64,000 nucleotides of DNA from Capnocytophaga ochracea DSM 7271 (GTDB lineage: Bacteria > Bacteroidota > Bacteroidia > Flavobacteriales > Flavobacteriaceae), in assembly GCF_000023285.1 (NCBI RefSeq), contig NC_013162.1, positions 784,501 through 848,500 of the forward strand, given 5' to 3'. The notes under the pieces were generated by a model, which was not told the origin of the DNA, searched no databases, and saw only the letters and a program-made list of their open reading frames with translations. This document shows, piece by piece, positions 42,106 to 50,310 of the stretch. The number at the start of each line of letters is the position of its first letter. Position 1 is the first letter of the stretch. The position numbers and the translations under genes are program-made.

Positions 42106-42424
42106 ACCCCTAATAGTCTCAACACGTCGCTTTTTCATCTCAAACTTTGGCAAAGTTTTAAATTTTGCCAAAGTTGAATAAACAGACAATTCCTCCGCTG
42201 GTTTACAAGGCGTAGCCTTGATTTTGTTTAAAATTTGTTTAATTTCTGAGGCACAGCCTCATTCCTCTAACTCAACCTCGCACCCATTTTCTCATTTCCT
42301 AATTTCCAAATTTTCTAATTTCTGAGATTTACGCCCAACTCACATTCATTAACATAAAAAAACAAATGGCAAACTTTGTACAACTACAAAATCTACCATT
42401 TGTTCTTGTATATAACCAAAACGT
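42106..42424. other. Palindromes and low-complexity gap before the phosphopantetheinyl transferase gene
   Basis: An ACTTTGGCAAAGT-type pair of opposed words (near 42.16 kb) recalls 23.55 kb. A GGCGTAGCCTTGATTTTG word, which also occurs at 61.71 kb, and AT tracts follow. No gene is seen. Confidence 0.45.
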
Positions 42425-43042
42425 TTATTTATTGGCTTTGCAATATCCTAAAACAAAATCTTCTATCAAAACAAAAAAGACCTTATACATAGTGTTCCCT
42501 ATCTTAATATCCGTCTCCTTGTCATTAGGAAAAAAGTCTTTTACCCTCACATCGTTTAGGGTAAGAGTAGGTTTGTTGTGAATTTTAAAACCTACTTCTT
42601 TGGCACACCACGTCATTGTAAGTTTCTGAATGATGTTCTGAATCGAGTAATCCGCTGAACGGTAATTCCATTGAGTGAATTTATGTGCGATACGCAATAT
42701 TTTCTCTCGTTTCTTCTCAATATCCACCCCCACAGGTTTATTACTTATCATCACCACAACCTTATCAAACGAATGACTAATTGAAATAAAATCTTTTCCC
42801 TTTAAAAAAGGCTTCCCGTAAGCATTGTAATGCAAAGAATTGGGGGCGTGTCCTAACTGAGTTAGCAATAAACGCGTGGCTAAAAAGTTCTTTTTAGCCC
42901 TCTCATTGCTAATAGCATTGTAACTCTCCTTTTGTTCAGGAGTAAGAGGAGTTTCTTCTTCCAACACAGCAAGCTCCTCCCTTACCTCCCAAATGTACAA
43001 GGTGGTTTTTTTATCTACTTTTATGGTGCTCTCTAATGGCAT
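42425..43042 (-). CDS. 4'-phosphopantetheinyl transferase superfamily protein
   Basis: This 205-residue enzyme attaches a 4'-phosphopantetheine arm to a carrier protein. Signatures are GVDIEKKREKIL with the metal-binding Asp and WCAKEVGFK, the WxxKE motif. The N-terminal segment KKNFLATRLLLTQLG and ISISHSFDKVVVMISN are normal. It is a Sfp/HetI-type transferase by length. No polyketide or fatty-acid synthase gene is near, so the target may be a housekeeping acyl carrier protein. Confidence 0.85.
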   Translation of the reverse strand: MPLESTIKVDKKTTLYIWEVREELAVLEEETPLTPEQKESYNAISNERAKKNFLATRLLLTQLGHAPNSLHYNAYGKPFLKGKDFISISHSFDKVVVMISNKPVGVDIEKKREKILRIAHKFTQWNYRSADYSIQNIIQKLTMTWCAKEVGFKIHNKPTLTLNDVRVKDFFPNDKETDIKIGNTMYKVFFVLIEDFVLGYCKANK

Positions 43043-43067
43043 ATATAATTCCCCTCCAAATTTCGCA

Positions 43068-43075
43068 CAAAGATA
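43068..43075 (-). promoter_or_regulatory. Promoter -7 box of the phosphopantetheinyl transferase gene
   Basis: On the minus strand TATCTTTG lies 26 bp upstream of the start. No TTG box at the standard spacing was found. Confidence 0.4.
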
Positions 43076-43298
43076 CTGAAAAATTCTTAATTCTTACAAG
43101 TTATATAAACCACCTCTGTATCTTTTTCTTTTCTTTCAGAAATCAATAATATGTTAAAACAACGCCCTTATAATGAGCTTATTTAGCATCATTTTAATAG
43201 TTCATAAACAATGAAGACGTTAATTTGTGTTACAAACATAACTTTTATTCTTTTGCTTTCCTATCAAAAGTTTAACAAAAGATTAACGCTCTTAAACG
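43076..43298. other. Intergenic gap between pdhB and the phosphopantetheinyl transferase gene
   Basis: Nothing is recognised in this AT-rich stretch apart from the promoter box at its left and the pdhB terminator at its right. Confidence 0.4.
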
Positions 43299-43336
43299 AA
43301 AAAAAGTCTTCACGATGAGGAAAAATCGTGAAGACT
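43299..43336 (-). terminator. Intrinsic terminator of pdhB
   Basis: The arms AGTCTTCACGAT (43305-43316) and ATCGTGAAGACT (43325-43336) flank an 8-nt loop. On the minus strand, the direction of pdhB transcription, the stem is followed by a run of six T. This is a clear intrinsic terminator. Confidence 0.85.
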
Positions 43337-43383
43337 AAAAAATAAAATATAACTTTTAAAAAAATAAAAATGATAGCAAATTC

Positions 43384-44361
43384 TTATTTATAAAGTACTT
43401 TTTTTACTGCTTTTACTACGTCGTCAGCATTTGGCAAAAACTCTTTCAAAAGCTCTGAAGAGAATGGTGCTGGCGTATCAGTGGTAGTAATGCGTTGTAC
43501 AGGCGCATCGAGATAATCGAAGATGTGCTCTTGTACTTGATAAGTAATTTCAGAAGATACACTGGCAAAAGGCCACGCTTCTTCCAAAATCACTAAGCGA
43601 TTAGTTTTCTTAACCGATGCGAATACCGTGTCAAAGTCAAGCGGACGTACAGTACGCAAGTCGATGATTTCACACTCAATACCTTCTTTGGCTAAAATAT
43701 CAGCAGCTTTATGCGCTTCTTTAATAATTTTACCGAAAGAAACGATAGTTACATCAGTACCCGCACGCTTGATATCGGCAACGCCTAATGGAATAGTGTA
43801 TTCTTCTTCTGGCACTTCACCTTTATCGCCGTACATTTGCTCAGATTCCATAAAGATAACAGGGTCGTTATCACGGATAGCCGACTTCAAGAGTCCTTTT
43901 GCATCGTAAGGCGTAGAAGGAACTACTACTTTCAATCCAGGGCAGTTAGCATACCAGTTCTCAAAAGCTTGAGAGTGGGTAGCCGCCAACTGACCAGCAG
44001 AAGCGGTAGGACCACGAAAAACGATAGGAATATTAAACTGACCTCCTGACATCTGGCGCATTTTAGCCGCGTTGTTAATGATTTGGTCAATCGCTACTAA
44101 TGAAAAGTTGAAAGTCATAAACTCTACAATAGGGCGGTTACCATTCATAGCAGCCCCTACTGAGATACCTGCAAAACCACCTTCAGCGATAGGGGTATCA
44201 ATAATACGTTTAGGCCCAAATTCATCGAGCATTCCTTTAGAGGCTTTGTAAGCGCCATTATATTCGGCTACCTCTTCACCCATCAAATAAATAGACTCGT
44301 CGCGACGCATCTCTTCACTCATCGCTTCGCAAACGGCTTCTCTAAATTGTATTGTTCTCAT
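43384..44361 (-). CDS. pdhB: Pyruvate dehydrogenase E1 component, beta subunit
   Basis: This is the beta subunit of the E1 enzyme of pyruvate dehydrogenase, which with E1-alpha decarboxylates pyruvate with thiamine diphosphate. The family signature is the N-terminal REAVCEAMSEEMRRDESIY, VGAAMNGNRPIVEFMTF, SGGQFNIPIVFRGP and AATHSQAFENWYANCPGLKV. It is 325 residues, complete. A partner alpha subunit is not in this window. The gene has its own terminator 48 bp downstream. Confidence 0.95.
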   Translation of the reverse strand: MRTIQFREAVCEAMSEEMRRDESIYLMGEEVAEYNGAYKASKGMLDEFGPKRIIDTPIAEGGFAGISVGAAMNGNRPIVEFMTFNFSLVAIDQIINNAAKMRQMSGGQFNIPIVFRGPTASAGQLAATHSQAFENWYANCPGLKVVVPSTPYDAKGLLKSAIRDNDPVIFMESEQMYGDKGEVPEEEYTIPLGVADIKRAGTDVTIVSFGKIIKEAHKAADILAKEGIECEIIDLRTVRPLDFDTVFASVKKTNRLVILEEAWPFASVSSEITYQVQEHIFDYLDAPVQRITTTDTPAPFSSELLKEFLPNADDVVKAVKKVLYK

Positions 44362-44411
44362 TTATATTTATTAAAATAAGGTATATAACTAAAATTTCTG
44401 TTTTGAAAGCA

Positions 44412-44419
44412 CAAAAGTA
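44412..44419 (-). promoter_or_regulatory. Promoter -7 box of pdhB
   Basis: On the minus strand TACTTTTG lies about 50 bp upstream of the pdhB start. The TTG box is not clear. Confidence 0.4.
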
Positions 44420-44509
44420 ATAATAATTATTTAATCTCCTAATTTTTTTACTACTTTTATTTTCTATATATTATCTAAAACATTATATATCAAATATTTA
44501 TTATGTTAT

Positions 44510-45313
44510 TTACCTTATCTCTAATCTCACCACTCTCTGGTTAAATCGCCTATAAAAATACGGAATCTTATATAGCATACGGAAGATAAATGGGTAGCGT
44601 CCTTGGTCGTACTTACTCATAAAATACTCTTTCGCCACGTGCAACTTAGGGTGCCACTGCTCCATCGCCTCGCTATACTTTTCACTCCATTGAAATTCAG
44701 GGCGCCTGTCTTTATCCATTGCTTTTAGTGTATCGTGGTTCTTAGCGTGTCCTACCAAAGCGTAAGCCAGCATATCGAAGAGAAGAGTAGCCTCAGTAAA
44801 TGCTTCACAGAGATGTATCATAAAATCTTTTACCTCAAACGGAGGGAAATACATCAGTACCCCCTCAACAATAATGAGCACAGGCTTGTGGTGAGCTTTT
44901 ACTTTCTCTATCCATTCGGTATCAAAGAGAGACATTTCTAAAAAACTACGTCTTTCATTCTCCTCAAAAAACTGACGCCGGATAGCAATCACCTCAGGTA
45001 AATCGAGGTCATACCAATGGGTAAGTTCCGGACAACCCAAACGCTCATAACGAGCATCAAGACCCGTACCCAATTGTATTATTACTGCATCGGGGTGTTG
45101 CTCTATAAAAGCACGTGTTTCTTCGTCTATCAGGTGAGCGCGCACACACACGCCTGCTTGGGAGAATTTAGCTTTCTTGAATCGGCTAAAATCATAGTCT
45201 ATTTTGTTTATAATCTCAGCAGCCTTCTCATCGCGTAACAGCGGTTGAGGTTCTTTATTTTCAGTAGCTTTTGCCCATAAAGTAATGAGCATTGTTTCGG
45301 GTATTTTGTTCAT
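44510..45313 (-). CDS. LCM-type class I SAM-dependent methyltransferase
   Basis: This 267-residue enzyme belongs to the leucine carboxyl methyltransferase-like family. It shows VCVRAHLIDEETRAFIEQ, then VIIQLGTGLDARYERLG (SAM-binding motif I, with Gly residues), HWYDLDLPEVIAIRRQFF (acidic loop), and VLIIVEGVLMYFPP. The target (a small O- or carboxyl acceptor) is not known. It is divergent from an AraC regulator, so the regulator may control it. Confidence 0.82.
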   Translation of the reverse strand: MNKIPETMLITLWAKATENKEPQPLLRDEKAAEIINKIDYDFSRFKKAKFSQAGVCVRAHLIDEETRAFIEQHPDAVIIQLGTGLDARYERLGCPELTHWYDLDLPEVIAIRRQFFEENERRSFLEMSLFDTEWIEKVKAHHKPVLIIVEGVLMYFPPFEVKDFMIHLCEAFTEATLLFDMLAYALVGHAKNHDTLKAMDKDRRPEFQWSEKYSEAMEQWHPKLHVAKEYFMSKYDQGRYPFIFRMLYKIPYFYRRFNQRVVRLEIR

Positions 45314-45436
45314 TTTAGTTGATGGATTTATTGTATAATATTCTATATTTTAAGTGATTTAATCATAGAAAGGTAGGGTAGGTGATAAGTAATAAGTGAA
45401 AAATATTGTTCATAATTAACAAAAAAGCAAATTTAT

Positions 45437-45467
45437 TTGGTCAATACATTCATATTATTTACTTTTG
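45437..45467 (+). promoter_or_regulatory. Strong promoter upstream of the AraC gene
   Basis: TTG (45437-45439), 20 bp, TACTTTTG (45460-45467) is a near-consensus Bacteroidota promoter. The AraC gene starts 165 bp downstream. The rest of the gap 45314-45632 holds no gene. Confidence 0.6.
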
Positions 45468-45632
45468 TTCTAAACAACAGGTTTCAGAGTGCAAAAATAC
45501 AGCAAAAAGGAAGTACGATTGTTTAATTTCCTTAGCAAAGTTTTACATCTGAATAGCAAATAATGTGATTAGTTGTTCGTAGCCAGCCGGTGGTGCTGAC
45601 GGCAAACGGCTTATGAACGTGAAAAACGACTG

Positions 45633-46598
45633 ATGAATATGATAAACGAAATAACATTACCTTTGGCAACCAACGAAGAAGAGGTGCAAAATTATTACGA
45701 AAGAGTGAATGAACAAATAGGGGTGTTCCGATTGGAACAACAAACCTTAGGCAATCATACTTACTACCGATGGCTAGCACAAATGAAAGAAGATGTGGCT
45801 TTTGAGGGAGGTATGGATATCCCCTCAGTGCGTCTTTATTTCGTAACCCGAACCCACAAAGGTATGACGGTGCAGGTAGATGGGCAAAATTGTTTCAGTA
45901 AGGCGGGGACTCACAATATCTTTTTTGGTAAAGAAGAATGCTTGGGCAAAGACTTGTTGCATAAAGGTGATATTATAGAAGTGATTACGGTTGCTATCAG
46001 TGCTGAGCAATTTGCACAAATAGCTACCCAATACCCCGAAACTTTTATGGCGTGGTACCAGCGCTATGAGCGAGGAGGTAACTTTATTCTTTCGCCTGAA
46101 CAATCACTTCCTACTGACTTTGCTATGCAAACTGTTCTTGACCAACTGCAACACGCTTCTCTTTTGGGCAAGGCAGCACGACCTTATGCCGACCTAAAAG
46201 TGCAGGAACTCTTTTTGTTACAATTACATCAATACGAACAGCAACAGCTACAAGTATACCAATACTGCAAAACCCAAACCGACGTACGAAAGATGTACGA
46301 AGTGCGCGACCGCCTTACGGCTCAGTTGGACGTTACGCCTTCGATAGCTGAACTGGCACGTGCCGTAGGTGTGAACGAAAAGAAGTTGTGTTATGGTTTT
46401 AAAGAGGTATTTGGCACTACTGTTTTTGGTTATCTATACGACTATAAAATGGAATTGGCACAACAACTGCTCCTTCACACCGATAAGAGTATAGGTGAAA
46501 TTGCCCTCACCTGTGGGTATGATTATATATCGCATTTTTCGACTGCCTTTAAGAAGAAGTTTGGTAGAAATGCAAAGGAGGTAAGAAATAAGAGGTAA
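45633..46598 (+). CDS. AraC-family transcriptional regulator
   Basis: This 321-residue regulator has a C-terminal AraC double helix-turn-helix: first HTH LDVTPSIAELARAVGVNEKK, then LCYGFKEVFGTTVFGYLYDY, and second HTH LLLHTDKSIGEIALTCGYDY with ISHFSTAFKKKFG. The N-terminal part (about 200 residues) is the cupin-like sensing region, whose effector is not known. ATG 45633 gives MNMINEITL. It is divergent from the methyltransferase gene, and a hairpin terminator follows its stop. Confidence 0.92.
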   Translation: MNMINEITLPLATNEEEVQNYYERVNEQIGVFRLEQQTLGNHTYYRWLAQMKEDVAFEGGMDIPSVRLYFVTRTHKGMTVQVDGQNCFSKAGTHNIFFGKEECLGKDLLHKGDIIEVITVAISAEQFAQIATQYPETFMAWYQRYERGGNFILSPEQSLPTDFAMQTVLDQLQHASLLGKAARPYADLKVQELFLLQLHQYEQQQLQVYQYCKTQTDVRKMYEVRDRLTAQLDVTPSIAELARAVGVNEKKLCYGFKEVFGTTVFGYLYDYKMELAQQLLLHTDKSIGEIALTCGYDYISHFSTAFKKKFGRNAKEVRNKR

Positions 46599-46634
46599 AA
46601 AAAGACTGTCTATGGTTTTTAGACAGTCTTTTTT
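46598..46634. terminator. Bidirectional terminator between AraC and outer-membrane protein genes
   Basis: The arms GACTGTCTA (46604-46612) and TAGACAGTC (46620-46628) with a short loop are flanked by A-run (46598-46603) and T-run (46629-46634), able to terminate transcription in both directions. Confidence 0.85.
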
Positions 46635-46659
46635 ATAAAAATTTTTCTATGAAGGCTTA

Positions 46660-47352
46660 CTAGAACTTGTAACCTACCCCTACTTGGAATACGCGGTTTT
46701 TGAAATTCAAAGTAGGAAGTTTATATCCGTTTTCTGAATACGATTTAGTCGATAAGTCGGTAAGACCTAAATTAAAGGAAGCATCGAAAAAGAAACCAGA
46801 ATCGAAGTTGTATTCAGCACCAAAGCCTAATCCTAAATCGAATTTCTTGTCGAGAGTTAAAGGTTCATTGTCTACATTTACAAAACCAAAACTCGAATTA
46901 TCTTTACCGCTGGCTTTAGCTTTTGACACAAAACCTAAGTTTACCCCTATTTTAGGGCGGAACCCGTTGAAGTCGTATTTAATCCAAAGGGGAATGTTGA
47001 ACTGCTCGATTTTCAATTTACCGTCCTTAATATCTAATTCTCCAAGCGAAATGTTGTTGATGCTACCACTTAAAGAATTGATATTAGCTCCTTGGAAAGC
47101 ATAGTCAACGCCAGCTTCTACCCATAATTGTTCGTTGAAGCCATATTCGATAAAAGCTCCGAAGTGAAACCCAGGGGTGTAAGAAGAACTAAATTTGGCG
47201 GTTCCTGTAACTCCTCCTACTGAAACTGAAGTTTCAGGGTCAGAAACATTGGACATCAAAAAGCCGGCTTTAGCACCTACTTTAAATTCTTGGGCGTTAG
47301 CCGTAATGATAGTGGCAATTGCCACAACAAAAGTAATAAATGTTTTTTTCAT
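46660..47352 (-). CDS. Outer-membrane beta-barrel protein (PF13568-like)
   Basis: This 230-residue secreted protein has a signal peptide ending in ITANAQ, then a repetitive beta-strand pattern of an outer-membrane barrel (GAKAGFLMSNVSD, GFHFGAFIEYGFNEQLWVEA, GVNLGFVSKAKASGKDN, LGLGFGAEYNFDSGFFFDA) and a terminal aromatic strand (VFQVGVGYKF). It resembles the outer-membrane beta-barrel family of Bacteroidota porins. Its role (transport, structural or adhesion) is unknown. It is convergent with the AraC gene and shares a terminator. Confidence 0.82.
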   Translation of the reverse strand: MKKTFITFVVAIATIITANAQEFKVGAKAGFLMSNVSDPETSVSVGGVTGTAKFSSSYTPGFHFGAFIEYGFNEQLWVEAGVDYAFQGANINSLSGSINNISLGELDIKDGKLKIEQFNIPLWIKYDFNGFRPKIGVNLGFVSKAKASGKDNSSFGFVNVDNEPLTLDKKFDLGLGFGAEYNFDSGFFFDASFNLGLTDLSTKSYSENGYKLPTLNFKNRVFQVGVGYKF

Positions 47353-47487
47353 TTGTAATATGATTTAATGGTTTTTACTTATGGTTATTAATATCTCTGA
47401 GCTCATAGAGTTTTCAGAGGGGTAGTAGAATAGTAAATTAAATGAAGTGTGATATAAAACTTGGATTTCTGATGAGTTTTTATTTTG

Positions 47488-47518
47488 CAAAGATAAATAA
47501 AAAATTTTAATTAGCAAA
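47488..47518 (-). promoter_or_regulatory. Promoter of the outer-membrane protein gene
   Basis: On the minus strand TATCTTTG (47488-47495) lies 19 bp from a TTG (47515-47517), a near-consensus Bacteroidota promoter. The gene starts 136 bp downstream. Confidence 0.55.
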
Positions 47519-47559
47519 TTTGGAAATGAGAGAATGAGGAAATTAACAGGTTAGTAAAT

Positions 47560-47645
47560 GGAGTAAATGCCAATAATGCCAATAATACTAATAATACCAA
47601 TAATGCCAATAATACTGATAATACCAGAAATGCCAAAAATACCAT
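47560..47645. repeat. Short tandem repeat tract (AATAATGCC/AATAATACC)
   Basis: About nine units of nine bases of the form AATAATGCC and AATAATACC, with some mutation, form a VNTR tract. A shorter run of the same units is at about 33.27 kb. Confidence 0.65.
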
Positions 47646-47734
47646 ATTAATCAACTTTGCCAAAGGTGTGAGCCACACGGGCAGCCGTAGCACGGCAGGC
47701 GGGGAAAAATTAGCAAATGGGGAAGGGTTGAGGG
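47646..47734. other. Repeat words between tandem tract and repeat element copy D
   Basis: Here are an ACTTTGCCAAAG-type word, GTGTGAGCCACACGGG and CCGTAGCACGGCAGGC words, which also occur elsewhere. No gene is seen. Confidence 0.5.
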
Positions 47735-47950
47735 GTTCGGAAAATATCGGAAGAGTTCGGAAGAGGGAAGGGAGAGTTTTTGATGAAAAAAGGGTGTAAG
47801 ATGGGTGGGGTTAGCTTATAGAGAGCTTATAGGAAGCTTATACGAATCTTGGACGATTGGTATAGGAAGGGTATATAAAAAGTTGATTCATAATATAATA
47901 CAACAAGGCTAAAAATGGTAAAAACGGGGGTTCGAGGCGAAAGAAAAGGG
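47735..47950 (-). repeat. Five-copy intergenic repeat element, copy D (reverse orientation)
   Basis: Reverse copy of the same element as at 23.3 and 41.9 kb, with the reversed 11-bp array AGCTTATAGAGAGCTTATAG and the reversed TTTCGCCTCGAA end. Very close in sequence to copy A. Confidence 0.85.
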
Positions 47951-48417
47951 AAGAGGTGATAGGCCTCAGGCCTTAGGCACTAGGGGATAACCTCTCCCTT
48001 TACACATACTCCGCTCTCGCGGACTTCCGTTCAAAGGGGAATGTGGTGAGTCATTTATTCGGTAAGCCCCCGAACCCCCGAAGGGGGACAAGCTGTAAAA
48101 GGAGACAAACCTCCCCTTTTACACATACTCCGCTTTTGCGGTGCACATACCCAGCTGTCGCTGGCTATCTTCAAAGGGGGAATGTGGCGACGGGAAAGGG
48201 GTGAGGTCGTAGCACGATGGGTGATTGAAAGTAGTACGACAGGTGATTGAAAGTAGTGTTTTATTACATTAAATAGAGGTTAAATAAGGATAGAAAAATT
48301 CTTTTTAAAAGAGGCACAAACGGCAGTTATTTAGTTATAAATATAACAAGAGGGGCTTTATTATTCTCATTTTACTTTGTTTTGGCATAGTTTTGGTGAA
48401 TAGGTGGATATGGCGTA
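47951..48417. other. Repeat-rich gap before the YD-repeat protein gene
   Basis: A TCCGCTCTCGCGGA hairpin (48010-48023), a variant one near 48.13 kb, GGCCTTAGG words and a GTCGTAGCACGA word are present. No gene is seen. Confidence 0.5.
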
Positions 48418-48448
48418 TTGGTACATTTAGAAATCTTTTGTACTTTTG
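48418..48448 (+). promoter_or_regulatory. Promoter of the YD-repeat protein gene
   Basis: TTG (48418-48420), 20 bp, TACTTTTG (48441-48448), 38 bp before the start codon, is a clear Bacteroidota promoter. Confidence 0.65.
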
Positions 48449-48485
48449 CACCCCAAAAAAGTATTATTTTAAATAGAACATTATT

Positions 48486-49295
48486 ATGAAAAGAATCATA
48501 GCTATTGCCTTATTAGCTACTACTGTCGCTTTTGGGCAGAGTCACAAAAAGAATGGTTGGGAGCGTGCTCAGCTGAAAGGGAAAGTAAAAACGGTTGTGC
48601 AATCGGGTATTCAAATTGGTGAAAACGGAGAAGAAATACCGATGAACTCTGAGCTTTTTTCGCAGTTTGACAAAAAGGGAACTGTTGTGAAAATGCAATC
48701 GAAGCAAAATGGAATGACGATTAAATTCGTGGATGTGTATGACAAAGACGGGAATATGATAGAGTCGGCTTCGAGAGATGATTCGAACACGTTGCTTTCT
48801 AAGAATGTGTATGAGTATGACGAAAAAGGGAACCTTACCAAGCACGATGTAGAGACGCCCGACGGGAATATTTTTATGAGCCGAATAAATGTTTATAACG
48901 AACAGAATCAGCTTGTAGAACGCACGGATTGTATAGCAGGAATGTGCCAAGATAAAACGACTTATAAGTATACTCCTGAGGGGAAATTATCGGAAGAGTC
49001 TAAATACACAAAGGATGAGCTTACTAGCAAAACGGTATATACTTACGATGCCAAAGGGAATATGGTAGAAAAGCAAGTGTTTGACAAAGATAACGCTTTG
49101 AAACAGAGAGTTGTTTCAGCTTTTGACAAAAATGACAATGAGGTGGAGGTTAAATACTTTGACAAAGATGGTAACGTTACTAAAACAGAGACTTACGAGT
49201 TTGTGTATGACAAGAAGAACAACTGGACAAAGAAAACAATGTCGGTTGACGGTCAGCGTGTAACGATTTTCACACAGAAGTTGAAATATTTTTAG
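48486..49295 (+). CDS. Secreted YD/RHS-like repeat protein
   Basis: This 269-residue exported protein (signal peptide ends AFGQ) is built of repeats of about 20-25 residues with Y-x-D/K-x-G-N pattern: DVYDKDGNMIESASRDD, VYEYDEKGNLTKHDVE, NVYNEQNQLVERTD, TYDAKGNMVEKQVFD and FDKDGNVTKTETYE. These are YD-type repeats as in RHS proteins, which fold into beta-structures and often bind carbohydrate. The function is unknown. It has a strong upstream promoter and a hairpin after it. Confidence 0.78.
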   Translation: MKRIIAIALLATTVAFGQSHKKNGWERAQLKGKVKTVVQSGIQIGENGEEIPMNSELFSQFDKKGTVVKMQSKQNGMTIKFVDVYDKDGNMIESASRDDSNTLLSKNVYEYDEKGNLTKHDVETPDGNIFMSRINVYNEQNQLVERTDCIAGMCQDKTTYKYTPEGKLSEESKYTKDELTSKTVYTYDAKGNMVEKQVFDKDNALKQRVVSAFDKNDNEVEVKYFDKDGNVTKTETYEFVYDKKNNWTKKTMSVDGQRVTIFTQKLKYF

Positions 49296-49317
49296 GAATA
49301 AGAAGTTTTTTTAATAG

Positions 49318-49355
49318 CATAAGGGTTGGCTTACGAAGGTGAGTCAACCCTTATG
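49318..49355. terminator. Hairpin after the YD-repeat gene
   Basis: The arms CATAAGGGTTG (49318-49328) and CAACCCTTATG (49345-49355) form a hairpin without a T-run following. It may act as an mRNA end or stabiliser. Confidence 0.6.
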
Positions 49356-49398
49356 TGTTAAGAAGGGGGATATTTTTATATAATTCAAAATATTTTTG

Positions 49399-49406
49399 TA
49401 TCTTTG
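49399..49406 (+). promoter_or_regulatory. Possible promoter upstream of the toxin-antitoxin-like pair
   Basis: TATCTTTG lies about 150 bp before the small gene of the GNAT pair. No good TTG box at 20 bp was seen. Confidence 0.35.
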
Positions 49407-49553
49407 CACTGTGGAAGGCTGTGTTTAATGGCTATAGAACTGTGGCGCGGTAGGCATTACGTAGTCGTAGTGCGACGGGCTATTAGGACTTTGACAAAAG
49501 TCGTGGCAAAGCAACACTAACTATTAAGGATTAAAAACTAAGAATTAAGTATT

Positions 49554-49736
49554 ATGGCAAGAGAAATAAAACCAACACCTGTATTAGAAGGGCAAGATGT
49601 AATAGAGTTCTACAAAAAATTAGCAGGTTTTAGACGAAGCTTAGCTGAAAAAGGAATTACACGTGAGAGCGTTCGCAAGAATGCTATGCTATTGAAGTCA
49701 ATTTTTAAAGACGATAGAGATAATGCAAGCAGATGA
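49554..49736 (+). CDS. Putative antitoxin of a GNAT toxin-antitoxin pair
   Basis: This 60-residue protein is not recognised, but its size and its 14-bp overlap with the GNAT gene downstream fit an antitoxin. It is charged and helical (VIEFYKKLAGFRRSLAEKG), with a basic end (VRKNAMLLKSIFKDDRDNAS). It has no obvious ribbon-helix-helix like the usual DUF1778 antitoxin, so it may be a new kind, or a regulator of unknown purpose. Confidence 0.45.
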   Translation: MAREIKPTPVLEGQDVIEFYKKLAGFRRSLAEKGITRESVRKNAMLLKSIFKDDRDNASR

Positions 49737-50286
49737 TTTTGCACAACTTTTAAAAGGCTTATCTTTTTTTCGGCTTAAAGAAGGACATACAATAAAGCCT
49801 TTTGATTGTGGAGACGACGATTTGAATGAGTTTCTTTTTGAGGAAGCAGTTCCTTACCGAAAACAATTACTTGCCACCACTTTTGTTATTGAAAATGATG
49901 AGCGTACTTTAGGTTATTACAGTCTATTGAATGATAGTCTGTTACTCAAAGAAGAGATGTTCTCATCAAAAAGTCAGTATAACAAATTTCGCAGAGAGTT
50001 ATTACCCTATCCTAAACGGCATTTAAACAACGTTCCTTCTCTAAAAATAGGGAGATTGGCTATCGATAAAACTTTTAAAGGTAAAGGGTTAGGAAGAATT
50101 ATTATTGATACTATTATCAATCACTGTGTAGATTTGAATGAAGATGAGGCTTGTCGCCTTATTACAGTTGATGCATATGCACAAGCAGTAAGTTTCTATC
50201 AAAAGATAGGGTTTGAATTTCTAACGAAATTAGATGAAGGAGAAGAAACAAGATTAATGTTTCTTGATTTGATAAGTTTTTTGTAA
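49723..50286 (+). CDS. GNAT-family acetyltransferase, TacT-like toxin candidate
   Basis: This 187-residue GNAT enzyme opens with the motif IKPFDCGDDDLNEFLFEEA found in toxin-type GNAT proteins such as TacT/AtaT, which acetylate charged tRNAs and stop translation. The acetyl-CoA binding site is KIGRLAIDKTFKGKGLGRII (R-x-x-G-K-G-x-G) and the tyrosine region AYAQAVSFYQKIGFEF is intact. Together with the small overlapping gene upstream it forms a likely type II toxin-antitoxin module. An ordinary GNAT with a different target cannot be excluded. Confidence 0.7.
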   Translation: MQADDFAQLLKGLSFFRLKEGHTIKPFDCGDDDLNEFLFEEAVPYRKQLLATTFVIENDERTLGYYSLLNDSLLLKEEMFSSKSQYNKFRRELLPYPKRHLNNVPSLKIGRLAIDKTFKGKGLGRIIIDTIINHCVDLNEDEACRLITVDAYAQAVSFYQKIGFEFLTKLDEGEETRLMFLDLISFL

Positions 50287-50310
50287 CGAACAATTAATAA
50301 TATTCGACAT

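Noticed and set aside
42366-42581. Plus-strand open frame of 71 codons
   Set aside because: Overlaps the start of the well-supported phosphopantetheinyl transferase gene on the other strand and shows no family features.
47560-47645. CRISPR-like array
   Set aside because: Nine-base contiguous units without spacers; simple sequence repeat.
48513-48950. Minus-strand open frame of 145 codons
   Set aside because: Antisense to the YD-repeat gene; the composition reflects the repeat structure of that gene.
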